From positions 1 through 11,256 of the forward strand of contig CAYYJM010000216.1 of NCBI GenBank assembly GCA_964471755.1: a stretch of 11,256 bases of DNA, written 5' to 3'. A program made the translations under genes and the position numbers. Below are positions 1 to 5,875 of the stretch, piece after piece; position 1 is the first letter of the stretch; every line of letters starts with the position of its first letter. The stretch is from CAYYJM01 sp964471755. Lineage in GTDB: Bacteria > Planctomycetota > Planctomycetia > Gemmatales > Gemmataceae. The notes under the pieces were generated by a model, which saw nothing but the letters and a program-made list of their open reading frames with translations, did no database searches and was not told the DNA's origin.

Positions 1-1
1 G

Positions 2-940
2 ACGCCGGACAACATCCTGCTCACCCGAGACGGCACCGCCAAGCTGGCAGACCTCGGTCTGGTCAAGGAGCAGGACACCGACCTGAACCTGACCAAGACG
101 GGTCGTGGTCTGGGCACGCCGCACTTCATGGCACCCGAGCAGTTCCGCAACGCCAAGGGAGCCGACGCCCGCTGCGACATCTACAGTCTCGGGGCCACCC
201 TCTACATGATGGTCACCGGCGAACTGCCCTTCAAATCGAGCGGCCCACTCGACGCCTGGATGAAGAAGGTCCACAACGAACTGATCCCGCCCCGGCAGAT
301 CGTGCCGGGCCTGTCGGAGCGAATCGACTGGGCCATTCTGCGGGCGATGCACGCCGACGCGACCCTCCGGCCCGAATCCTGCCGCGAGTTCGTTGAGGAT
401 CTGACCGGCAGCAGCACGCGCCGGACAGCGGTTCCCGTGGTCGGCACCGCTCCGGTCGATCTCTGGTATCTGGTCTACCGGGACGAGGACGGCGAGCAGC
501 ACACGGTCAAGGGCAGCACGGCCGCCATTCGGCGTTCGCTCAAGGACGGCCTGCTCGGGGACGCCGCCAACATGCGAGCGTCTCGTTCCAGGCAAGGGCC
601 GTTCGAGCCGCTGCGGATCTACCCGGAGTTCCGCGACCTGGCTCTGACTTCCGCCTCGTCGGCCGAGTTGTCGAACCGTCCGCCGCTGCCAGGTCCCCCC
701 GCGACGACCCCGAGCCACCAGCGCCTCGACGACTCCACCCAACCGCCTCGACGGGCCAGCACCCGGGAGGTCGAGCGGCCATCGGTGCCCGACGACACCG
801 GCGCGCCGCACCTCTATCTGCCGGGCACGGATTCTCCCGGCGCTGGCGCGGAGTGGCTCAAGTGGCTCGCCCTGCTGGTGGGGGTCATCCTTGTTGCCGT
901 GGCGGCCACCTATCTGTACCTGGTGTACCTGAAGCCCTGA
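2..940 (+). CDS. Hanks-type Ser/Thr protein kinase, C-terminal part, membrane anchored (5' end outside window)
   Basis: The frame is open from base 2 and enters inside kinase subdomain VIb, so 312 residues are visible. The fragment reads TPDNILL, then DLG (residues 17-19, the Mg-binding DFG equivalent), GTPHFMAPE (38-46, activation-segment end) and DIYSLG (59-64, subdomain IX); the Arg of RP at 123-124 fits subdomain XI. The ATP-binding half and the HRD aspartate lie upstream of the window. After the catalytic domain comes a compact segment (about 155-213) starting WYLVYRDEDGEQ and ending YPEFRDL, which I recall as a GYF-like module in planctomycete kinases; this is recollection, not a search result. 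A Pro/Ser/Thr-rich linker follows, then one hydrophobic helix (about 287-310) and a short tail. The kinase domain is therefore probably cytoplasmic and anchored by its C terminus. The residue before PDN is Thr where Ser/Thr kinases usually have Lys. The substrate is unknown. Confidence 0.93.
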   Translation, partial: TPDNILLTRDGTAKLADLGLVKEQDTDLNLTKTGRGLGTPHFMAPEQFRNAKGADARCDIYSLGATLYMMVTGELPFKSSGPLDAWMKKVHNELIPPRQIVPGLSERIDWAILRAMHADATLRPESCREFVEDLTGSSTRRTAVPVVGTAPVDLWYLVYRDEDGEQHTVKGSTAAIRRSLKDGLLGDAANMRASRSRQGPFEPLRIYPEFRDLALTSASSAELSNRPPLPGPPATTPSHQRLDDSTQPPRRASTREVERPSVPDDTGAPHLYLPGTDSPGAGAEWLKWLALLVGVILVAVAATYLYLVYLKP

Positions 941-961
941 AGCCGCCTGGGTAGACATCGC

Positions 962-985
962 GGCGGGCTGGACCGCCGGCCCGCC
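962..985 (+). terminator. GC-rich hairpin downstream of the kinase gene, candidate terminator
   Basis: Positions 962-971 pair with 976-985 as ten pairs, one of them a T-G wobble, around the loop ACCG. The hairpin begins 21 bases after the kinase stop codon. No T tract follows directly; the nearest is TTTT at 1004-1007, in the loop of a second, 6-bp hairpin (997-1002 with 1010-1015). It could attenuate transcription leaving the kinase gene, but it is not a textbook intrinsic terminator. Confidence 0.35.
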
Positions 986-1021
986 CGGGGGTCTGCCGCT
1001 CGATTTTGGCGAGCGACGGTT

Positions 1022-1079
1022 GGTTCTCGTCCCGAGGCTCTGCCTCGGGACGCACTGTCTTGACGGCTCTGCCGTTCTT
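1022..1079 (+). repeat. Two-hairpin intergenic repeat unit, left copy
   Basis: This 58-bp unit holds a perfect 10-bp stem (1028-1037 with 1043-1052, loop CTCTG). A spacer containing CTGTCTT follows, then a 5-bp stem (1063-1067 with 1071-1075, loop TCT). It aligns without gaps to the reverse complement of 1120-1177, with 45 of 58 positions identical by hand count. The loop and spacer are conserved while the large stem differs at three base pairs, each compensated. I recall similar hairpins built on GTTCCCAGGCTCTGCCTGGG being frequent between planctomycete genes, so this is probably a REP-like family. No coding is evident anywhere in 941-1297. Confidence 0.75.
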
Positions 1080-1119
1080 CGCGGAGCCCCTGCCGCACAA
1101 GCCGTCAGCCGAGCCCGGC

Positions 1120-1177
1120 AAGAGCGGCGGAGCCGCGAAGACAGCCGGTTCCCAGGTAGAGCCTGGGAACCAGAACC
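1120..1177 (-). repeat. Two-hairpin intergenic repeat unit, right copy in inverted orientation
   Basis: This is the inverted partner of the unit at 1022-1079, also 58 bp. Read on the minus strand it has the same 6-base lead, a perfect 10-bp stem (1162-1171 with 1147-1156, loop CTCTA), the CTGTCTT spacer and a 5-bp stem (1132-1136 with 1124-1128). Forty bases (1080-1119) separate the two copies. The head-to-head arrangement lets the whole block fold as a larger cruciform; for example TCTTCGCGG at 1076-1084 is complementary to 1133-1141. About 120 bases from this unit to the next start codon show nothing else I can identify. Confidence 0.75.
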
Positions 1178-1297
1178 GGCTGCCAACTTCCTGCGGCACA
1201 CAGCCCGCCCGGCGGGGGCGCGGAACTCTCTTGAAAACGACCCGGTGGCCGTTACTCTAGGACGGAAACCAGACTCACATCCCCACCGGGAACTCCG

Positions 1298-2242
1298 ATG
1301 TTGCTCGTCGCCTGCCCCAAATGTCGGTCGAATCTCCAGATCCCCGACGACCTGCTGGGCAAGGTCGTCGCCTGTTCGGCCTGCAAGACGCGAATCCAGA
1401 CACCTGCGCCGCAGCCGATCGCCACCGCGCCGGTCGTCCCGGTTGCCGCTCCGGTGACGCCGACACGTCAGCCGGTATCGACACCGCCCCGGCTCGAACT
1501 GCACGACGGGCCGCCGGCCAGCTCCGAGCCGGAGGCAATCGCCCTGACCGAGGCCGACCTGGTGGAGGACGCCCCGCCCCGAACCGAGATGCGACCCGTC
1601 CGACGTCCGACACCATCGGCTTCAAACGACCCGTTCGCTTTCGATCAACCCGGCGGTGCGAGCGGATCGTCCGGCGACACCGATCGGCGGCCGCTCCCCA
1701 ACCGGCGGGCCCTCGCCCCGGCGAAACGAGCCGCCAACTGGATGGCCCTGGCCGCCGTGCTGGACTTCGTCTACTCCCTCATCATGTTCTGCTTCGGCCT
1801 GGCCTTCGGCGTCGGCGTCGCGTTCCCTGGTCTGCTTCTGTGTCTGCTGCTTTTGTGGGGCAGCGACAGCATGGCGGCCCAGCGGTCGAAGGGGACCATC
1901 TACGCCGCCGCCTGCGTCGCATTCCTCATCGCCCTGGGGTTCCTCCTCGGGGCGGCGTTCTTTGTCCTCATCCTGGTCCGCATGCTGGCTGGCAGCCTCA
2001 GGGGGGGGACGACTTTCGGCCTGGTGATCTGCGGCGTCTTCGGCACGGTCTTGCTCGCCCTGAGTGCGGTCAACTTTCTGGCCGGCCTCCGCCCGCTTCT
2101 CGCCCTGAACGACGAGGCGGTCCAGGAAGCCTTCCAGGTGCGGGCTGACCGGGCCGCAGAGCGCGCCGAGGAAGAAGAACGTCGGCGCGACCGCGAGTGG
2201 GAAGAGGACGAACGCCGCTACCGTCGCCGCGGTTCTGATTGA
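1298..2242 (+). CDS. Zinc-ribbon protein with four predicted membrane helices
   Basis: A 314-residue protein. The N terminus is a short zinc ribbon with cysteine pairs CPKC (6-9) and CSAC (26-29), framing the NLQIPDDLLGK sequence typical of MJ0042-like ribbons in planctomycetes. Residues 32-145 are a low-complexity Pro/Thr/Ser/Ala-rich linker. Four hydrophobic segments follow (about 148-172, 174-190, 202-228, 238-262), then a highly charged, probably helical tail rich in Glu and Arg (about 277-311). This suggests a cytoplasmic metal-binding head tethered to a small membrane domain. The ATG at 1298 is supported because it puts the ribbon at the N terminus; the ribosome-binding site is weak (GGGA about 8 bases upstream). 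It is followed after 16 bases by the end of the convergent permease gene. I recognise the architecture but no named family, and no substrate or partner can be inferred. Confidence 0.85.
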   Translation: MLLVACPKCRSNLQIPDDLLGKVVACSACKTRIQTPAPQPIATAPVVPVAAPVTPTRQPVSTPPRLELHDGPPASSEPEAIALTEADLVEDAPPRTEMRPVRRPTPSASNDPFAFDQPGGASGSSGDTDRRPLPNRRALAPAKRAANWMALAAVLDFVYSLIMFCFGLAFGVGVAFPGLLLCLLLLWGSDSMAAQRSKGTIYAAACVAFLIALGFLLGAAFFVLILVRMLAGSLRGGTTFGLVICGVFGTVLLALSAVNFLAGLRPLLALNDEAVQEAFQVRADRAAERAEEEERRRDREWEEDERRYRRRGSD

Positions 2243-2258
2243 AGCCCAACCACTTCCG

Positions 2259-3743
2259 TCAGCGGTGACGATTCTCCGCCAGCGCCGTCGGGGCCAGCGG
2301 CAGGCCGAGAGCCGCCCAGAGCGGCACCGCGACCGGCCACCAGCCTGCCAGCGTCACCCCGATCGCGCCCACGGCGAGGACGACGAGCAGCGGCCAGACC
2401 GACGTACGGCGAAGCAGCGGTGTCATGCCGGCGACATGGACCACGATGGCCAGAACCGCCAGCCACGCCAGGCCGGCTTGCACACCAACGAGGAACGCCC
2501 CCACGGCGACCAGGCCGGGCAGAGGAGCCCACCACTTCCCCCACAGGCCGGACCACAGACTGCCGGCCGCCCACAGCCATGCCAGCGCCGCCGCGCCGAC
2601 CACTCCGCCGATCAGGGCCGGCACGGTCAGCCGCTCGGCCATCTCGCCGAGTCGGCCATTCGTGACGGAGCAGACCAGGGCAAGTATCGCTCCCAGGACG
2701 GCTCCTCCGATCACCAGCCGGGCGAGGAGCCCCCACTTGACACGAAGCAGGGTCGCGTTGTCGATCGGCTTCGTCGCCAGGAACGGCGACACCACGAAGC
2801 GGTCGCGCCGATCGCCCAGCCGACCCAGCCCGGAGCCGAGCACCGCGACGACGCACAGCGGCATGAGCAGTGGCACCGCCGCCGCCAGCCAGCCGATGCC
2901 GACTGCATCCACGGCCGCATCTACGGGAGGCGATCCGGCCAGGTTCCGCAGAGCCGCCGGCGTCATGAGCGCCACCGGCACCACCCAGATGAGCGACGAC
3001 ACGGCCAGGAAGAACACCTCGACCCGGACCAGTCGCCACTCGCGCCAGAGCAGAGCGGCGGCTGGCGAGGCGAACGGCTCGCGGGCCGTCGAGGCGACGA
3101 CCGGCTCTAGCGGATCGTCCATGCCGACGCCGTGCCGCGCCAGCCGGACGCCGTGATGTGCGACGAGATACGCCAGCCCCAGCGTGGCAACGAGGACCGC
3201 CTCCGGCATCCCCGCCGGCAGGTAGCCGAGGCCGACAGCTCCCCCGATCGCGGCAAGGACGAGCAGGGCGAGCGAGCCGATGCGCAGCCACACGAGCGGG
3301 AACGGCGACCAGGTCAGCGCCTGCACCCAGGCGACGCTCGCCGCGACGAGCAGGCCGGGCCACATTACCGAGAGATCCAGCCCTCGACGGTGTGACAGGG
3401 CTGACACCAGGGCAGTCCAGACGATGGCTGACACGACCGTGCCGAGCAGAAGCGGTGGAGCGACGAGGCCCCACGTCGGGACTGGCAGGCGGAACAGCCG
3501 GCGCGGGAAGAGGGACGCCCGGCCTTCGAGCGGGCCGTTGCCACCGAGGCAGACCGCGCCGACGAAGGCTGGCACCGGGAAGAGCAGGAAGCCGATGAAG
3601 CCGACCCCGAGCAGGTCGCCATGTCGCGTGTCGAGCAGCCACGCCCCGAGCAGAAGCAGGGCCGTGTACGCCGCGGCGAGCCGCAGCAGGCCACGCCGCC
3701 GGGCGCAGAGTTCCCACGTCAGCGCGAGAAGGGGATACGTCAT
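2259..3743 (-). CDS. Polytopic membrane protein, probable ABC-2 type transporter permease
   Basis: A 494-residue, very hydrophobic protein with about twelve predicted membrane helices (for example near 19-36, 44-66, 90-115, 128-146, 153-173, 181-197, 240-260, 282-304, 340-360, 374-397 and a hydrophobic C-terminal third). Two features suggest an ABC-2-like exporter permease. One is the soluble stretch ending FLATKPIDNATLLRVKWGLL (320-339), which resembles the TRP-S loop before a helix in bacterial ABC-2 permeases. The other is an ATGA overlap with the tail of an apparent ABC ATPase upstream. The start at 3743 is well supported: GGGAGGG lies 8 bases upstream, inside the ATPase tail. Since that ATPase now lacks its catalytic part, this permease may be orphaned or use an ATPase encoded elsewhere. 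The substrate is unknown and the family call is by resemblance only. Confidence 0.75.
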   Translation of the reverse strand: MTYPLLALTWELCARRRGLLRLAAAYTALLLLGAWLLDTRHGDLLGVGFIGFLLFPVPAFVGAVCLGGNGPLEGRASLFPRRLFRLPVPTWGLVAPPLLLGTVVSAIVWTALVSALSHRRGLDLSVMWPGLLVAASVAWVQALTWSPFPLVWLRIGSLALLVLAAIGGAVGLGYLPAGMPEAVLVATLGLAYLVAHHGVRLARHGVGMDDPLEPVVASTAREPFASPAAALLWREWRLVRVEVFFLAVSSLIWVVPVALMTPAALRNLAGSPPVDAAVDAVGIGWLAAAVPLLMPLCVVAVLGSGLGRLGDRRDRFVVSPFLATKPIDNATLLRVKWGLLARLVIGGAVLGAILALVCSVTNGRLGEMAERLTVPALIGGVVGAAALAWLWAAGSLWSGLWGKWWAPLPGLVAVGAFLVGVQAGLAWLAVLAIVVHVAGMTPLLRRTSVWPLLVVLAVGAIGVTLAGWWPVAVPLWAALGLPLAPTALAENRHR

Positions 3744-3898
3744 GGCCGGTGCCCTCCCGCATGGGCGGCGAACACCTCGCCCAGGCCGACGGCCGCCTCA
3801 TCGACGATCTGGCCGCCGCTCGAGGCCGCCTGACCGTGCAGCGGCTCCAGGTCCCCCTCGACCACGGCCGTCCACTCATGGGTCGAAAAAGGGTACAT
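3740..3898 (-). pseudogene. C-terminal remnant of an ABC transporter ATP-binding protein
   Basis: Reading leftwards from 3877, 45 codons run EWTAVVEGDLEPLHG ... GLGEVFAAHAGGHRP and stop at 3740-3742, overlapping the permease ATG as ATGA. The third codon positions are strongly GC-rich like the neighbours, which argues for former coding rather than chance. The ending resembles the C-terminal tail of ABC-2 partner ATPases, where a phrase like LEEIFVAHVG precedes the stop. No Walker A, signature or Walker B motif is present: upstream the frame enters the palindrome at 3880 and meets a stop just before an in-frame ATG at 3898. A 52-residue peptide starting inside the repeat is possible but would lack all ATPase function. 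The gene appears decapitated exactly at the palindrome. Identity as an ATPase is inferred from the tail and the overlap with the permease. Confidence 0.55.
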
Positions 3899-3940
3899 TC
3901 ATCTTTTTCGGAAAAAGATGAATGTCCCCTTTTTCGACCC
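3880..3940. repeat. 61-bp near-perfect palindrome, AT-rich, possible mobile repeat or bidirectional terminator
   Basis: Positions 3880-3908 pair with 3912-3940 over 29 positions with a single mismatch (3894 against 3926) and a three-base loop CGG. The arms contain GGTCGAAAAAGGG and ACATTCATCTTTTT, far more AT-rich than the surrounding genes. The palindrome begins 9 bases beyond the DUF1501 stop codon. The inner 14-bp stem (ACATTCATCTTTTT) is followed on either strand by a short C run and five Ts, so it could end transcription in both directions. Its size, base composition and position at the break of the ABC ATPase gene also fit insertion of a short palindromic repeat of REP or MITE type. No transposase is nearby. 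Confidence 0.8.
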
Positions 3941-3949
3941 GCCGCTTCG

Positions 3950-5392
3950 CTAGGCCAGGATGTCCTGCACGACCTCGCCGTGGACGTCGGTCAGGCGGTA
4001 GTCTCGGCCCTGGAAGCGGAACGTCAGCTTCTTGTGATCGAACCCGAGCAGGTGCAGGATGGTCGCCTGCAGGTCGTGGACGTGGACCTTGTCGCGGGCC
4101 ACACTGAAGCCGAACTCGTCGGACTCGCCGTGCGTGTGGCCGCCCTTGACGCCGGCCCCGGCCAGGAACAGCGAGTAGCAGTCCGGATAGTGATCGCGAC
4201 CCAGCACCTTGCCGCCGGCCGTCCGCCCCTCGCGGAACGGCGTCCGACCGAACTCGCCGCCCCAGACGATCAGCGTGTCGTCGAGCAGGCCGCGCTGCTT
4301 CAGATCCTTGATGAGTGCTGACACCGGCCTGTCCATTGTGGCACACTTCCGCGTCAGACCGTCGCGGATGTCCTCGCCGGGATTGGTGCCGTGGAAGTCC
4401 CAGCCCCAGTCGAACAGCTGGACGTAGCGGACGCCCTGTTCGAGGAGACGGCGTGCGAGCAGGCAGTTGTTCGCAAAGCTGGCCCCGCCCGGCTGAGCGC
4501 CGTAGTCGGCGATCGTCTTGGCCGTTTCCTTGCCGATGTCCATCACCTCCGGCACGCTGGTCTGCATGCGGAAGGCGAGTTCATACTGAGCGATGCGCGT
4601 CTGCGTCTCGGGATGGCCCATCTCGCGGGCCTGCTCCTCGTTCAGGTCGCGCAGCGCGTCGAGGCTCTTGCGGCGCAGATCGCGATCGACGCCGGGCGGG
4701 TCGCTCACGTAAAGGACCGGGTCGCCCTTCGACCGGCACTGCACGCCCTGGTAGACAGAGGGGAGAAAGCCGCTCGCCCAGCAGTTCTGGCCGCCGGACG
4801 GCTGGACGCCGCTGGAGATGAGAACGACGAAGCCGGGCAGGTTCTGGTTCTCGGATCCGAGGCCGTAGGTGACCCAGGTGCCCATCGATGGCCGGCCGGG
4901 TCGCGGCGAGCCGGTGTAGAGGAGCAGCTCGGCCGGGGCGTGGTTGAACTGGTCGGTGTGCATCGACCGGATGACGCACATCTCGTCGGCGACGGCGTGC
5001 AGATTCGGGATGGCGTCGGACATCCAGACGCCGCCCTTGCCGTGCTGCTTGAACGTGCGTGGCGTGCCGAGCAGCTTCGGCACCCCGGAGGTGAAGGCGA
5101 AGCGTTTGCCCTTGAGGAACGACGCGGGGCATTCTTCGCCGTTGTGCTTGACGAGGTCCGGCTTGTAGTCGAACAGGTCGAGGTGCGGCGGCGCACCGGA
5201 CATGTGCAGGTAGACGACGCGCTTCGCCTTCGGCTCGAAGTGCGGCTTCTTCGGTGCGAGTGGATTGACCACTGCCGCGTCGGTGTCATTTCCGAGCAGC
5301 GATGACAGGGCCAGGGCACCGAGGCCGACCGGCATCTGCCGCAGGAAGTGGCGGCGTGTCTGGAGGTGCAGACGTTCGAGTTCGGGGTGCAT
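3950..5392 (-). CDS. DUF1501 family protein with twin-arginine signal
   Basis: A 480-residue protein of the usual length for the DUF1501 family, which belongs to the alkaline phosphatase/sulfatase-like fold group. The N terminus carries a twin-arginine export motif, TRRHFLRQ (R13, R14), followed by a hydrophobic stretch to about residue 33, so the folded protein is probably exported by Tat. Family hallmarks are LHMSGAPPHLDLFDYKP (62-78), WGGEFGRTPF (377-386), GRDHYPDCYS (398-407) and a C-terminal segment around GFDHKKLTFRFQGRDYRLTDVHG (450-472). The frame is open upstream to 5554, but the start at 5392 is preferred: it puts the Tat motif 13 residues in and has GGAG 10 bases upstream. An alternative ATG at 5425 lacks a ribosome-binding site. 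Genes of this family usually sit beside PSCyt/PSD1 genes, as one does here about 3 kb upstream on the same strand. The reaction catalysed is not established. Confidence 0.95.
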   Translation of the reverse strand: MHPELERLHLQTRRHFLRQMPVGLGALALSSLLGNDTDAAVVNPLAPKKPHFEPKAKRVVYLHMSGAPPHLDLFDYKPDLVKHNGEECPASFLKGKRFAFTSGVPKLLGTPRTFKQHGKGGVWMSDAIPNLHAVADEMCVIRSMHTDQFNHAPAELLLYTGSPRPGRPSMGTWVTYGLGSENQNLPGFVVLISSGVQPSGGQNCWASGFLPSVYQGVQCRSKGDPVLYVSDPPGVDRDLRRKSLDALRDLNEEQAREMGHPETQTRIAQYELAFRMQTSVPEVMDIGKETAKTIADYGAQPGGASFANNCLLARRLLEQGVRYVQLFDWGWDFHGTNPGEDIRDGLTRKCATMDRPVSALIKDLKQRGLLDDTLIVWGGEFGRTPFREGRTAGGKVLGRDHYPDCYSLFLAGAGVKGGHTHGESDEFGFSVARDKVHVHDLQATILHLLGFDHKKLTFRFQGRDYRLTDVHGEVVQDILA

Positions 5393-5452
5393 GGTCGTGA
5401 TGCTCCAGTGATGGCCGAACCGCATCCGGGCGTGGCGTGGCGGGATAAGGTG

Positions 5453-5458
5453 AGTATA
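5453..5458 (-). promoter_or_regulatory. Candidate -10 element for the DUF1501 gene
   Basis: On the minus strand TATACT, one base from the TATAAT consensus, lies in an AT-richer patch about 60 bases before the DUF1501 start codon, giving a leader of roughly 50 bases. No convincing -35 box is seen at 16-18 bases spacing. The preceding gene on the same strand ends about 480 bases away and an opposite-strand gene lies between, so a separate promoter for the DUF1501 gene is expected. Confidence 0.35.
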
Positions 5459-5592
5459 CACGAACGACCAGGAATGCAGGGAAGAAAATCGTTGACGGGC
5501 GCGAGTCGGCGAGCCCCGAAGTGAAATGCTTTCGGTGTTTGGCCTGACCACCACGAATCACACAACGGCCTCATTCGAGATCGACCTCGTGC

Positions 5593-5607
5593 CCCTCCCA
5601 GGGAGGG
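5593..5607 (+). promoter_or_regulatory. Strong ribosome-binding site inside a short palindrome, before the mini-lipoprotein
   Basis: GGGAGGG at 5601-5607 lies 6 bases before the ATG at 5614, a strong Shine-Dalgarno match that decides this start. It is preceded by its exact reverse complement CCCTCCC at 5593-5599, with one base between. In mRNA five or six pairs could form and mask the ribosome-binding site, so initiation may be restrained by local structure. Regulation is inference; the complementarity is directly visible. Confidence 0.4.
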
Positions 5608-5613
5608 ATTGAC

Positions 5614-5787
5614 ATGTCCACGACTGGCCCACGTCTGCTCGGCGCGCTGGCCTTTGGCCTGGTCCTGTTCGGCTGCCAGGGAAAGAACCGCCTGCCGGGC
5701 CGCCTCTGGAACCCGGCACGAAGCCGGTCGCCAACCTGGTCATCGACCCGGCCACCCGGCATCGCTGGTTCCTTTGTGGATTCGTAG
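5614..5787 (+). CDS. Small putative lipoprotein, probably frameshifted (0-frame 57 residues; -1 product about 59 residues ending at 5792)
   Basis: The ATG follows a strong ribosome-binding site. The product starts MSTTGPRLLGALAFGLVLFG and then Cys21. This is a lipoprotein signal peptide with lipobox LFGC, so the mature protein would be lipid-anchored. In the starting frame the sequence after residue 24 looks incoherent (Arg/Pro/Ser/Trp-rich) and stops at 5785-5787. In the -1 frame it becomes GKEPPAGPPLEPGTKPVANL followed by VIDPATRHRW, a normal lipoprotein linker plus a short domain, stopping at 5790-5792. The switch point coincides with GGGAAAG at 5679-5685. The gene is therefore either a pseudogene with a one-base deletion, a sequencing error, or a case of programmed -1 frameshifting. 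It lies opposite in direction to both flanking genes. No family is recognised; planctomycetes commonly encode very short lipoproteins of this kind. Confidence 0.5.
   Translation: MSTTGPRLLGALAFGLVLFGCQGKNRLPGRLWNPARSRSPTWSSTRPPGIAGSFVDS
5679..5717 (+). other. Candidate -1 frameshift site: slippery heptamer plus downstream hairpin
   Basis: GGGAAAG (5679-5685) lies in the register G GGA AAG relative to the ATG at 5614, the X XXY YYZ arrangement required for tandem -1 slippage. The same heptamer is the known slip site of the phage lambda G/GT tail genes. After an 8-base spacer a 6-bp all-GC stem is possible (GCCGGG 5694-5699 with CCCGGC 5712-5717, loop 12). A competing 5-bp hairpin (5713-5717 with 5723-5727) also exists. 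Slippage would lead exactly into the frame with the more plausible peptide. A chance match in GC-rich DNA next to an indel cannot be excluded. Confidence 0.35.
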
Positions 5788-5875
5788 GATGACCCCCGGT
5801 CGCGATCCCGACAAGGCTCGTATCTCTCCGTCACTCTGGCAAACCGTTCCCCATCCGTCAATCCTGCCGTGAAGG

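Noticed and set aside
1020..1457. Plus-strand open frames running through the 941-1297 gap into the zinc-ribbon gene
   Set aside because: They consist of repeat hairpins and out-of-frame coding sequence. The zinc-ribbon frame with its CPKC and CSAC pairs is clearly the real one.
2218..3879. 553-codon minus-strand frame covering the permease
   Set aside because: It is offset from the permease frame and gives an Arg/Gly/Ala-rich product without membrane segments. The permease frame has clear hydrophobic helices, a ribosome-binding site and the ATGA overlap.
4391..5305. 304-codon plus-strand frame opposite the DUF1501 gene
   Set aside because: It is a shadow of the DUF1501 gene, whose family motifs are unmistakable; the antisense product has no recognisable features.
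5490..5530. GC-rich imperfect inverted repeat around GGGCGCGAGTCGGCGAGCCC
   Set aside because: Only four terminal base pairs match well; it is too weak to call an operator or a repeat without other copies.
5393..5554. N-terminal extension of the DUF1501 frame up to 5554
   Set aside because: It would put 54 unrelated residues before the twin-arginine motif and contains the likely promoter; the ATG at 5392 has a ribosome-binding site and gives a normal Tat signal.
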